Assembly: GCA_943369755.1 (NCBI GenBank)
Contig: CALROG020000006.1
Location: forward strand, 76,354-140,353
Direction of reading: 5' to 3'
DNA from: CALROG01 sp943369755
GTDB taxonomy: Bacteria; Pseudomonadota; Gammaproteobacteria; Burkholderiales; Burkholderiaceae_C
Length of the DNA stretch: 64,000 nt
The position numbers and the translations under genes are program-made. How positions within the stretch are numbered: position 1 is the first letter of the stretch; each line of letters opens with the position of its first letter. This document shows, in pieces, positions 42,922-50,666 of this stretch. The notes beneath the pieces are model-generated. The model ran no database searches. It was given only the letters and a program-made list of their open reading frames with translations, and was not told the origin of the DNA.

Positions 42922-43470
42922 CTAGAGCGCATTTTGTAGCTCGGCTGAGGAGACGATTGTTGCGTACTCACCCTGCAAGTTCGCGAGCGCCATGGCGTGA
43001 ACCTCATCGGCCGTGCGATGAACCCCGTTGTAGTCGGCCTTGGCGAAGGCATACGTTGCGTCTGAGGCGACATAGGTCTTAAACCCAAGGTTTCCGGCCG
43101 TGCGGGCCGTTGCCTCGACCGAATTGTTGGTACTGACCCCAACGATGGCGAGTGCGCCTAGGCCTCTGGCGTGGAGCCAACGTTCAAGCCCTGTATTGAC
43201 AAAGGCGTCGGGTACGTTTTTCTCGACGACGTGCTCGCTGTCGAGTGGCGCAAGTTTGGGCTGAAACTCAACCCCCGCTTGGCCCGGCCAGAACGGGGAA
43301 CCTGGTGTTCTGGAGATGTGGCGCACGTGAACGATGGGCGCCTTGGCTGCACGCCAAGCGGAAAGCAGCTCAGCGATGGCTTTCTCAGCGCCGACATTGT
43401 TTCTCGCGCCAGCGGTTGGCTCGCTCATGCCGCGCTGCATATCGATGATGACTAAGGCGGGTCGATTCAT
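42922..43470 (-). CDS. Isochorismatase-family cysteine hydrolase, cassette gene
   Basis: A 182-residue protein from MNRPALVIIDMQRGMSEP. Asp in VIIDMQ, Lys in VVEKNVPDAFVNT and Cys-equivalent region LAIVGVSTNNSVEATART define the fold. The usual nucleophile Cys position (G-x-x-T-x-x-C-V) reads STNNSVE, so the cysteine appears to be replaced by Ser or Asn. The function may therefore be altered. The start is 15 bases after the attC core GTTGGAG, typical of a cassette gene. Confidence 0.8.
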   Translation of the reverse strand: MNRPALVIIDMQRGMSEPTAGARNNVGAEKAIAELLSAWRAAKAPIVHVRHISRTPGSPFWPGQAGVEFQPKLAPLDSEHVVEKNVPDAFVNTGLERWLHARGLGALAIVGVSTNNSVEATARTAGNLGFKTYVASDATYAFAKADYNGVHRTADEVHAMALANLQGEYATIVSSAELQNAL

Positions 43471-43484
43471 AGGACGGCAATGCG

Positions 43485-43542
43485 CTCCAACGTTTGAATT
43501 CAGCGGCCGCCAAAGGCAGTCCGCTGGCATGACGGGTTGGGC
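43485..43542 (-). other. attC-like recombination site (well formed)
   Basis: A 58-bp site. On the minus strand GCCCAAC..GTTGGAG cores enclose CAGCGG-actgcctttggcgg-CCGCTG, a perfect six-base inner stem, and the AATTCAAAC arm typical of attC sites. It starts immediately after the TGA of the DUF1801 gene and ends just before the isochorismatase gene. This is the clearest evidence for gene cassettes in the window. Confidence 0.8.
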
Positions 43543-43543
43543 G

Positions 43544-43969
43544 TCACTTCGCGCCCGCCGTACTTCTCTTCTTCAAGTGATACGTGAGCGACGCCACTAC
43601 GCACATTGTCAGGGAATCGTTTGGTAATTTGTCTTCCAGCCCGAACACGAGCGCCCGGTTTCCTTCGAACTTGAAGTCATTGGGAAACAAGGTTCTGAAG
43701 GTTTCGACCAAGTTTGTCTGGCAGTTGAAGTACATCGCGTATTGATTTGGACTCTTCTTCTTCCAGTCGATTCGAACCGTGCTGCCGCTCTTGTTTCTTG
43801 TGACGTAGGCAGGCTCGCCCCACTTCAGTGACTCCTCAATTTCTCCCGTGCCTTGCGCAGTTGACGCCGATTGGAGGATGAGTTCTCTGAGGGCGAGTAG
43901 CTTCGGGCGCACGTGGGGCGGATACGCGTTGAACTTTGCGGCAACTTCTGCACTGGCGAAAGGCGTCAT
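43544..43969 (-). CDS. DUF1801 (YdhG/iron-chaperone-like) protein, cassette gene
   Basis: A 141-residue protein from MTPFASAEVAAKFNAYP. ALRELILQSA, ESLKWGEPAYVT and MYFNCQTNLVETFRTLFPND match the DUF1801 fold, which resembles the frataxin-like YdhG. The upstream ATG at 44023 lies before a GTTGGGC core (44006-44000), so the inner ATG is preferred. The stop abuts the following attC-like site. Its function is unknown. Confidence 0.8.
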   Translation of the reverse strand: MTPFASAEVAAKFNAYPPHVRPKLLALRELILQSASTAQGTGEIEESLKWGEPAYVTRNKSGSTVRIDWKKKSPNQYAMYFNCQTNLVETFRTLFPNDFKFEGNRALVFGLEDKLPNDSLTMCVVASLTYHLKKRSTAGAK

Positions 43970-43999
43970 GTGAACCCCACAATTTAGTAATCCTGTGAC

Positions 44000-44006
44000 G
44001 CCCAAC
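44000..44006 (-). other. attC core (GTTGGGC) of a lost upstream cassette
   Basis: GTTGGGC on the minus strand, 30 bases before the DUF1801 start, matches the R' core GTTRRRY. The partner R'' of the preceding cassette cannot be found in the next 120 bases, so the preceding cassette is truncated. The interval up to 44191 holds no recognisable gene. Confidence 0.5.
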
Positions 44007-44191
44007 GTGATGTAGACGAGCACCTATCTTGGCATTCCCAAGCCAGGCAACGAAACAAACTGGGCAAGCGCCTTTCCGCTCCGCAGTGCAACACGGCGCA
44101 ACGCCGTTTGCGGCCTGCATTGTCGGCGCTTTTGCTGCCCATAAACAAGGTCATCAGCTTGCCCACCAAACCGGTTTTCCATATTCCAGGT

Positions 44192-44240
44192 GCTATAAAT
44201 TTAATAGTGGCTCCCGCAGCATCCATGCGGGCCAGGGGCT
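44192..44240 (+). repeat. Dispersed element, copy F
   Basis: GCTATAAATTTAATAGTGGC, then TCCCGCAGCATCCATGCGGG and CCAGGGGCTGTTTTTGCC. It lies 20 bases beyond the SirB1-like gene's stop, between it and the cassette cluster, with a T-run after the hairpin half. Confidence 0.9.
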
Positions 44241-44261
44241 GTTTTTGCCTGAAACCAGGCT

Positions 44262-45113
44262 CTAGCTGCGGGCCCGGCGCCATTGCGCTACCCGGTCGGC
44301 AATGGCGTCAATGTCCAGTGCGTCCAGTGCATGGGCAAGGTAGGTTTCCAGGTCTTGCACGGCCTGCGCCATGTGGCCCTGTTCGGCGTGGGCCAGCCCG
44401 CGGTCCCGGTACTCTGCCCACACCTCGGGCAGCAGCACAATCAGCCGGTCTTGCACCGCCACCACCCGCGCCCAGTCTTTCTGGGTGCGATGGATTTCCT
44501 TCAGGTTGCGCAGCATGCGGGCAATGATGTCGCGCGGCGGCGCGGCTTGAAGGTACAGGCCCATGGGCACCTCAAACTCATCGACCGGGCCGCTGCGCCG
44601 CCGAAACGGCTCCAGCCGCTCAGACAGTTCTTCGCGGCTAAGTGACTGGCCAGAAAACGGGTCGATCACCACCTGGCCCTTGGGCAGATTGGCTTTCACC
44701 ATAAAGTGCCCCGGAAACCCGACCCCGCGGGCATGCAGCCCCAGGCCCTGCGCCAGCTCTATCCACAGTACGGCCAGAGAAATCGGTATGCCCCGGCGGG
44801 TGCGCAGCACCGCGTTCAGGTAACTGTTGTCGGGGTCGTAGTAGTCGTTGACGTTGCCGCCAAAGCTGAGGTCTTGAAAGAAGAACTGATTCAGCGCGCG
44901 CAGCCGGTGCAGCGGCGAGGCGTCAGACGGCAGCCGCCGCTTCAGGCGCGCCAGAAGCTGGTCTACATCGCCCAGCACCTGCTGTACGTCCAGGTCGGGG
45001 TATTCGTCGTGCGCCAGGCTGATGGCGGCTTCCAGCAGGGGGAAGTGGTCGTCGCTTTGCACCAGCGATGCAAAGTACTCCAGCGGGGTTGGTGCAACAA
45101 AACTGTATTGCAT
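44262..45113 (-). CDS. SirB1-family transglutaminase-like/TPR protein
   Basis: A 283-residue cytosolic protein. LRALNQFFFQDLSFGGNVNDYYDPDNSYLN and RRGIPISLAVLWIELAQGLG are the SirB1 signatures of the transglutaminase-like half. VGFPGHFMVKANLPKGQVVIDPFSG continues it. The C-terminal third is TPR-like (LAHAEQGHMAQAVQDLETYL). Its function is unclear, and the cysteine-type triad appears incomplete. It lies 75 bases before the murJ stop in genome order. Confidence 0.88.
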   Translation of the reverse strand: MQYSFVAPTPLEYFASLVQSDDHFPLLEAAISLAHDEYPDLDVQQVLGDVDQLLARLKRRLPSDASPLHRLRALNQFFFQDLSFGGNVNDYYDPDNSYLNAVLRTRRGIPISLAVLWIELAQGLGLHARGVGFPGHFMVKANLPKGQVVIDPFSGQSLSREELSERLEPFRRRSGPVDEFEVPMGLYLQAAPPRDIIARMLRNLKEIHRTQKDWARVVAVQDRLIVLLPEVWAEYRDRGLAHAEQGHMAQAVQDLETYLAHALDALDIDAIADRVAQWRRARS

Positions 45114-45187
45114 GAATCTTTGTAACGGACAGGCCCGCTAGCGTCAACCGTTGGGCACCCGCTTTCACGGCCGCTGTGGCAGCCAGC

Positions 45188-46753
45188 CTACCTTCTTGCA
45201 AATTGCCGCAGCTGCAAGCCCGACGCCAGCAGCGCCACAAAGTAGATGGCCATGCCGCCGCCCACCATCATGGCCAGCAGACCGATGCGCTTGAAGCTTT
45301 CGCCGCGCAAGCCAGTCCAGTCAAAACCATTGGCACCCCACATTAAAAACACCGCCAGCAGCGCGCTGGCGGCCACAACCTGCAGCCCGAACACCCACCA
45401 GCCGGGCGTGGGCCGGTAGGTGCCGCGGCGCAGCAGGCCGATCAACAGCCACAGTGCGTTGATCATTGCGCCCAGGCCAATCGACAGCGCCAGGCCGGCA
45501 TGCTTGAGCAATGGCACCAGCGCGATGTTCAAGAGCTGAGTGATCACTAACACCGCGATGGCAATGCGCACCGGCGTGCGAATGTCCTGGCTGGCATAAA
45601 ACCCGGGTGCCAGCACCTTGATGGCCACCAGCCCGACCAGGCCCACGCCATAGCCCACCAGCGCCAGCGAGACTTGCGCCACGTCGGTGTCCTTGAAGGC
45701 ACCATAGTGGTACAGCGTGGCCACCAGCGGCTTGGCAAAGGTCAGCAGCGCCACCGAGGTGGGCACCGCCAGCAGCACCACCAGGCGCAGGCCCCAGTCG
45801 ATCATGTCCGAGTAGCGCTGGTCATCGTTCGCCGCCTTGGCAGACGCGAGCTGAGGCATCAGCACCACGCCCAGCGCCACGCCCAGCAGCGCCGTGGGGA
45901 ACTCCATCAAGCGGTCGGCATAACTCAGCCAGCTCACACTGCCAGGCGTCAGCCACGAGGCAATTTGCGTGTTGATCAGCAATGAAATATGGGCCACCCC
46001 CACGCCCAGCAAGGCGGGCAACATCAGCCGGGCGATGTTGCGCACGCCTGCGTCTTGCCAGGCGGCCCGCACGGCCGGCCAGGCCAGGCCAATGCGGGGC
46101 AGCAGGCCCAGGCGCGCCAGCGCCGGTATTTGCACCGCCAACTGCAATACACCGCCAACCATCACGCCGCCCGCCATGGCGTAAATGGGTTCGATGCCCA
46201 TCGAGGCAAACCAGGGGGCACCCTGCCAGGCGGCCACAATCATGGACAGGTTCAGCAGCACCGGGGTGGCGGCCGGCACCGCAAAACGCCGCCAGGTGTT
46301 GAGCACACCCGCAGACAGCGCCACCAGCGACATGAAAGCGATGTAGGGGAACATCCAGCGCGTCATCAGCACGGCGGCCTCAAAGCCCTGGGCCGATTGT
46401 TTCAGGCCACTGGCCAGCATCCACACCAGCACCGGTGCCAGCGCCACCCCCAGAACGCAGGTGGCCAACAGCACCCATACCAGCACGGTCGCCACGGCGT
46501 CAACGAGCTGGCGCGTGGCCTGCTCGCCGTTTTTCTCTTTGGAGGCCGCCAGCACCGGCACAAAGGCCTGGCTGAAGGCACCTTCGGCAAACAGGCGGCG
46601 GAACAGGTTGGGGATGCGAAAGGCGACGTTGAAGGCGTCGGTCAGGGCACTGGCACCAAAGGCCGACGCCATCAGCAGCTCACGCGCCAGCCCCGTGACG
46701 CGCGAGACCAGGGTCAGCAGGGAGACGGTAGACGCGGCTTTGAACAGGCTCAC
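45188..46753 (-). CDS. murJ: Lipid II flippase MurJ
   Basis: A 521-residue protein with about 14 hydrophobic segments. It flips lipid II across the inner membrane for peptidoglycan synthesis. KAASTVSLLTLVSRVTGLAR, FRIPNLFRRLFAEGAFSQAFVP and SWLTPGSVSWLSYADRLMEFP are family signatures. A GTG start at 46753 gives MSLFKAAS; the frame runs on upstream to 46819 into the rpsT promoter. It is divergent from rpsT, as in many Burkholderiales. Confidence 0.93.
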   Translation of the reverse strand: MSLFKAASTVSLLTLVSRVTGLARELLMASAFGASALTDAFNVAFRIPNLFRRLFAEGAFSQAFVPVLAASKEKNGEQATRQLVDAVATVLVWVLLATCVLGVALAPVLVWMLASGLKQSAQGFEAAVLMTRWMFPYIAFMSLVALSAGVLNTWRRFAVPAATPVLLNLSMIVAAWQGAPWFASMGIEPIYAMAGGVMVGGVLQLAVQIPALARLGLLPRIGLAWPAVRAAWQDAGVRNIARLMLPALLGVGVAHISLLINTQIASWLTPGSVSWLSYADRLMEFPTALLGVALGVVLMPQLASAKAANDDQRYSDMIDWGLRLVVLLAVPTSVALLTFAKPLVATLYHYGAFKDTDVAQVSLALVGYGVGLVGLVAIKVLAPGFYASQDIRTPVRIAIAVLVITQLLNIALVPLLKHAGLALSIGLGAMINALWLLIGLLRRGTYRPTPGWWVFGLQVVAASALLAVFLMWGANGFDWTGLRGESFKRIGLLAMMVGGGMAIYFVALLASGLQLRQFARR

Positions 46754-46773
46754 CCGCCAGAGTGTAGCTGGTC

Positions 46774-46779
46774 TATAAT
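46774..46779 (+). promoter_or_regulatory. -10 box of rpsT promoter
   Basis: TATAAT, a perfect -10 hexamer, lies 45 bases before the rpsT ATG in the murJ/rpsT divergent interval. No good -35 hexamer is visible at the expected distance (46751-46756). Confidence 0.6.
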
Positions 46780-46824
46780 GGAGGGCTTTGCTGGCATCAT
46801 CCTCAGACACAAGGAACACACATC

Positions 46825-47127
46825 ATGGCATCAGCCAAACCCAAAAAGAAGAACCCGCGCCTGGCGTCGGGCCGCAAACGCGTCCGCCAGGACACCAAAC
46901 TGAACGCCGCGAACACCTCGCTGCGCTCCAAGTACCGTACCGCTGTCAAGAACGTGGAAAAGGCCGTTGCCGCTGGCGACAAGGTCAAGGCCACCGAACT
47001 GTTCGCCAAGGCCCAAAGCGTGGTGGACATGGTTGCTGACAAGCAGATTTTTCACAAGAACAAGGCCGCTCGCGACAAGAGCCGCCTGTCGGCCAAGGTG
47101 AAAGCCCTGGCCACCGCCGCCGCCTGA
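46825..47127 (+). CDS. rpsT: 30S ribosomal protein S20
   Basis: A 100-residue basic protein. ASAKPKKKNPRLASGRKRVRQ, LRSKYRTAVKNVEKAV and KNKAARDKSRLSAKVKALA are the three-helix S20 pattern, which contacts 16S rRNA. An in-frame gene start at 46825 is set by AAGGA upstream. An intrinsic terminator follows about 75 bases after the stop. Confidence 0.96.
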   Translation: MASAKPKKKNPRLASGRKRVRQDTKLNAANTSLRSKYRTAVKNVEKAVAAGDKVKATELFAKAQSVVDMVADKQIFHKNKAARDKSRLSAKVKALATAAA

Positions 47128-47200
47128 CGCTTCAGGCAAACAGCCCGGGCTGACTTCAGCCCGCCGTTTGAAACGGGTGCGCTGCCAGCAAAGTGAGACA

Positions 47201-47220
47201 CCGCCTTCGGGCGGTTTTTT
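47201..47220 (+). terminator. Intrinsic terminator of rpsT
   Basis: CCGCC-ttcgg-GCGGTTTTTT: a short GC stem with a UUCG-type loop and six Ts. On the other strand it abuts the DUF3579 stop. Confidence 0.85.
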
Positions 47221-47537
47221 CATTTCGGCGGGGTGTCTGGCACCAGGCAAGCCTCGGCCACCTGAAGATTGTTGTCGCGGGCAAAGTTCAGGCAGAAGTC
47301 CCAGGCCATGGGTTCGTGGTCACGCAGTTCGCGGTTGACCACCACGCATTTCACACCGTTGACAACGGTTGGCACACACCAGGGCGAATAACCCAGGTGG
47401 CTGCCGGGCTGGGCCCCGCCGGGGCGAAAGGAGCTTAAAACACCGGCCAAACGCTCGGCCCAGTCGCTCGGGCGGAAGGTCTTGCCGTCCTGGGTCAGGC
47501 CCTGGATAAAGACTTCTTTGGCGGTTGGGGAGACCAT
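47220..47537 (-). CDS. DUF3579 protein
   Basis: A 105-residue protein from MVSPTAKEVFIQGLTQDGKT. FRPSDWAERLAGVLSSFRPG and SPWCVPTVVNGVKCVVVNREL are hallmarks of the DUF3579 family of betaproteobacteria. Its function is unknown. It is conserved beside rpsT and argD-argF, here divergent from argD. Confidence 0.88.
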   Translation of the reverse strand: MVSPTAKEVFIQGLTQDGKTFRPSDWAERLAGVLSSFRPGGAQPGSHLGYSPWCVPTVVNGVKCVVVNRELRDHEPMAWDFCLNFARDNNLQVAEACLVPDTPPK

Positions 47538-47604
47538 CGGGTGGGGACGTCTTGTACGGGGCTGGCACCAGGATCGCTGGATGTTGCAGTGCACAAGTAT
47601 TGTA

Positions 47605-47616
47605 TCTTATATAAGA
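47605..47616. promoter_or_regulatory. 12-bp perfect palindrome, candidate operator
   Basis: TCTTATATAAGA, flanked by G-TA and C-TT, lies between the divergent DUF3579 and argD genes. The AT-rich dyad in a GC-rich genome is conspicuous and could bind a GntR-type or other dimeric regulator. No regulator is adjacent. Confidence 0.5.
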
Positions 47617-47713
47617 CTTGGGGCGGCTGTCAGGGGGCTGTCACGGGCCGCATCGCTGTGATGCGGAATTGTCAAAAAACCATGCAAATACTGCGCCTAA
47701 AATTGCGCCTCAA

Positions 47714-47745
47714 CGGCCCCACTTTCGTTGGGCCGCTTTGTTTTT
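47714..47745 (+). terminator. Terminator-like hairpin in the argD leader, possible attenuator
   Basis: CGGCCCCACTTTCGTTGGGC and then CGCTTTGTTTTT form a GC stem with a U-rich tail, 17 bases upstream of the argD start. Its position in the leader fits premature termination control more than a normal gene end. Confidence 0.5.
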
Positions 47746-47761
47746 CCTCCGGAGTACTTGC

Positions 47762-48964
47762 ATGACCGCGCTGATCGAAGCTTCATCGCCCCACACCATG
47801 AACACCTATGGCCGCGTGCCGATCGCGCTGTCGCATGGCCAGGGGGTGCGAGTCTGGGACGTCAACGGCAAGCAGTACCTGGACGGCCTGGGCGGCATTG
47901 CGGTCAACACGCTGGGCCACAACCACCCCAAACTGGTGCCCGCGCTGCAAGACCAGATCAGCAAGATCATCCACAGCTCCAATTACTACCATGTGCCCAA
48001 CCAGGAAAAGCTGGCGGCCAAGCTGGTGGAACTGTCGGGCCTGACCAATGTGTTCTTCTGCTCCACCGGGCTGGAGGCCAATGAGGCAGCGCTGAAGCTG
48101 GCGCGCAAGTTTGGCCACGACAAGGGCATTGAAAGGCCTGAAATCGTGGTGTTTGAGAAGGCCTTTCATGGCCGCAGCATTGCCACGCTGAGCGCCACCG
48201 GCAACCCCAAGGTACAAGCCGGCTTTGGCCCGCTGGTGGAGGGCTTCATCCGGGTGCCGGTAAACGACATTGCCGCGCTGAAACAAGCCACCGAAGGCAA
48301 CCCCAACGTGGTGGCGGTGTTTCTGGAAGCCATTCAGGGCGAAGGCGGCGTCAACCCCTTTCACATGGACTACCTGCGCCAGGCCCGCGCGTTGTGCGAC
48401 GAAAACGACTGGCTGCTGATGATCGACGAAGTGCAGTGCGGCATGGGTCGCACCGGCAAGTGGTTTGCCCACCAGTGGGCCGGCATCTTGCCCGACGTCA
48501 TGCCACTGGCCAAGGGCCTGGGCTCGGGCGTGCCGGTGGGCGCGGTAGTGGCCGGGCCGAAAGCCGCCAACATCTTCCAGCCCGGCAACCACGGCACCAC
48601 CTTTGGCGGCAACCCGCTGGCGATGCGCGCCGGGGTGGAGACCATCCGCATCATGGAAGAAGACGGCCTGCTGGCCAACGCCGCCAGCACGGGTGCCCAT
48701 CTCAAGGCGGCCCTGGAGCGCGAACTGGGCGGCCTGAGCGGCGTGAAGGAAATCCGCGGTCAGGGTTTGATGATCGGCGTGGAGCTCACCCGGCCCTGCG
48801 GCGTTTTGGTTACGCGCGCAGCCGAGGCTGGCCTGCTGATCAGCGTGACCGCCGACACCGTGATCCGCCTGGTGCCGCCGCTGATCATCACACCGGCCGA
48901 AGCCGATGAGCTGGTGGCCATCCTCGCACCTCTGGTCAAGGCCCTGTTGGCGGAGCCGACATGA
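47762..48964 (+). CDS. argD: Acetylornithine aminotransferase
   Basis: A 400-residue PLP enzyme of arginine synthesis that converts N-acetylglutamate semialdehyde to N-acetylornithine. MNTYGRVPIALSHGQGVRVW, FFCSTGLEANEAALKLARK, EAIQGEGGVNPF and MPLAKGLGSGVPVGAV (PLP Lys in AKG) are the hallmarks. The start at 47762 follows CTCCGGAGT. A longer frame to 47618 is non-conserved. Its stop overlaps the argF ATG by four bases (ATGA). Confidence 0.93.
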   Translation: MTALIEASSPHTMNTYGRVPIALSHGQGVRVWDVNGKQYLDGLGGIAVNTLGHNHPKLVPALQDQISKIIHSSNYYHVPNQEKLAAKLVELSGLTNVFFCSTGLEANEAALKLARKFGHDKGIERPEIVVFEKAFHGRSIATLSATGNPKVQAGFGPLVEGFIRVPVNDIAALKQATEGNPNVVAVFLEAIQGEGGVNPFHMDYLRQARALCDENDWLLMIDEVQCGMGRTGKWFAHQWAGILPDVMPLAKGLGSGVPVGAVVAGPKAANIFQPGNHGTTFGGNPLAMRAGVETIRIMEEDGLLANAASTGAHLKAALERELGGLSGVKEIRGQGLMIGVELTRPCGVLVTRAAEAGLLISVTADTVIRLVPPLIITPAEADELVAILAPLVKALLAEPT

Positions 48965-49881
48965 GCACCGCGGTAAGGCACTACCTGCAGTTCAGCGACC
49001 TGACGGCCGCTGAATACGCCTGGGTGTTTGAACGCGCGGCGATCATCAAGAAAAAATTCAAGGCTTACGAAAAGTACCACCCGCTGGCCGACCGCACGCT
49101 GGCGATGATTTTCGAAAAAGCCTCCACCCGCACGCGGGTGAGCTTTGAGGCCGGCATGTACCAGCTGGGTGGCAGCGTGGTGCACCTGACCACCGACGGC
49201 AGCCAGCTGGGCCGGGCCGAGCCGATTGAAGACAGCGCCAAGGTGATCAGCCGCATGGTCGACCTGGTGATGATCCGCACCTTCGGGCAGGACAAGATCG
49301 AGCGCTTTGCGCAACACTCGCGCGTGCCGGTGATCAACGGCCTGACCAACGAATTCCACCCCTGCCAGATTCTGTCCGACATCTTTACCTACATCGAGCA
49401 CCGCGGCTCGATCAAAGGCAAGGTCGTGGCCTGGGTGGGTGACGGCAACAACATGGCCAACACCTGGCTGCAGGCCGCCGAGCTGCTGGGCTTTACCGTG
49501 CATGTCAGCACGCCCAGCGGCTACGAGGTGGACCAGGCCGTGGCGGGGCTGCGCAGCGCAGACAGCTACAAGGTGTTCAAAGACCCCATGGACGCCTGCC
49601 GCGGCGCCGACCTGGTGACCACCGATGTCTGGACCAGCATGGGCTACGAAGCCGAAAACGAGGCCCGCAAAAAGGCTTTTACCGACTGGTGCGTGGACAC
49701 CGACATGATGGCAGTGGCCAAGGCAGACGCGCTGTTCATGCATTGCCTGCCCGCGCACCGCGGTGAAGAGGTGCAGGCTGAGGTGATCGACGGCCCGCAG
49801 TCGGTGGTGTGGGACGAGGCCGAGAACCGCATGCACGCGCAAAAAGCCTTGATGGAGTTCCTGCTGCTGGGCCGCGTCTGA
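48961..49881 (+). CDS. argF: Ornithine carbamoyltransferase
   Basis: A 306-residue enzyme that makes citrulline from ornithine and carbamoyl phosphate. FEKASTRTRVSFE is the carbamoyl-phosphate motif, HPCQILSDIF the second, and MHCLPAHRGEEV the ornithine site. It is translated with argD as the overlap indicates. The next operon, kynB, begins 103 bases downstream. Confidence 0.95.
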   Translation: MSTAVRHYLQFSDLTAAEYAWVFERAAIIKKKFKAYEKYHPLADRTLAMIFEKASTRTRVSFEAGMYQLGGSVVHLTTDGSQLGRAEPIEDSAKVISRMVDLVMIRTFGQDKIERFAQHSRVPVINGLTNEFHPCQILSDIFTYIEHRGSIKGKVVAWVGDGNNMANTWLQAAELLGFTVHVSTPSGYEVDQAVAGLRSADSYKVFKDPMDACRGADLVTTDVWTSMGYEAENEARKKAFTDWCVDTDMMAVAKADALFMHCLPAHRGEEVQAEVIDGPQSVVWDEAENRMHAQKALMEFLLLGRV

Positions 49882-49983
49882 GGGCTTGCCAGGCAACGAC
49901 ATGCTTTAAGCCTCAAGTATTTTTGCGGCTTGTTGGAAATAACCGACACCACGGTTTTTGGGGCAGGCGCAAACTTCCCGCCC

Positions 49984-50649
49984 ATGCAACGCCTGCCAGT
50001 TCAACGCCTCTGGGACATATCGCCCCCGGTCTACCCCGGCGCACCGGTGTTCCCGGGTGACACGCCCTACCAGCAGCAATGGTCTGCCAGCATCGGCCCG
50101 GACTGCCCGGTCAATGTCAGCGCCATCACGCTGTCGCCCCACACCGGCGCGCATGCCGACGCGCCGCTGCATTACGACCCGGCTGGCGCTGCCGCAGGCG
50201 GGCTGGAGCTCTTGCCCTTCATTGGGCCGTGCCGGGTGATACACGCCATCGGCTGCGGGCCGCTGATCGAGTGGCACCACATCGCCCACGCCACCCAGGC
50301 ACTGCCACCCCGCGTGCTACTGCGAACCTACCAGCGCATGCCGGCGAACCACTGGGACGCGGCGCTCACGGCGTACGCGCCCGACACCGTGGCCCGCCTG
50401 GCCGACCTGGGCGTGCAACTGATCGGCATCGACACCGCCAGCATCGACCCGGCCGACAGCAAAACCCTGGACAGCCACCAGGTGATCCGCCAGCGCGGCC
50501 TGCGGGTGCTGGAAAACCTGCTGCTGGACGATGTGCCCGAAGGCGACTACGAACTGATTGCCCTGCCCCTGAAACTGATGACGGCCGACGCCTCCCCGGT
50601 TCGCGCGATCCTGCGCGAACTGCCCGACGCCCGCGCTGCAATGAGATGA
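49984..50649 (+). CDS. kynB: Kynurenine formamidase (KynB-type arylformamidase)
   Basis: A 221-residue metal-dependent enzyme that hydrolyses N-formylkynurenine to kynurenine. LSPHTGAHADAPLHYD gives the HxGxHxD metal motif. VIHAIGCGPLIEWHHI and GVQLIGIDTASIDPADSKTL are further KynB segments. The start MQRLPVQRLWDISPP follows an extended frame to 49930. The last codons lie in an ATGAG tandem repeat. Confidence 0.93.
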   Translation: MQRLPVQRLWDISPPVYPGAPVFPGDTPYQQQWSASIGPDCPVNVSAITLSPHTGAHADAPLHYDPAGAAAGGLELLPFIGPCRVIHAIGCGPLIEWHHIAHATQALPPRVLLRTYQRMPANHWDAALTAYAPDTVARLADLGVQLIGIDTASIDPADSKTLDSHQVIRQRGLRVLENLLLDDVPEGDYELIALPLKLMTADASPVRAILRELPDARAAMR

Positions 50650-50660
50650 GATGAGATGAG
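50641..50660 (+). repeat. Four tandem ATGAG units at the kynB/kynU junction
   Basis: ATGAGATGAGATGAGATGAG exactly fills 50641-50660. It contains the last kynB codons and TGA and serves as the purine-rich leader of kynU, whose ATG follows six bases later. A change in copy number would shift the kynB frame and alter the spacing. Confidence 0.9.
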
Positions 50661-50666
50661 AAGCCC

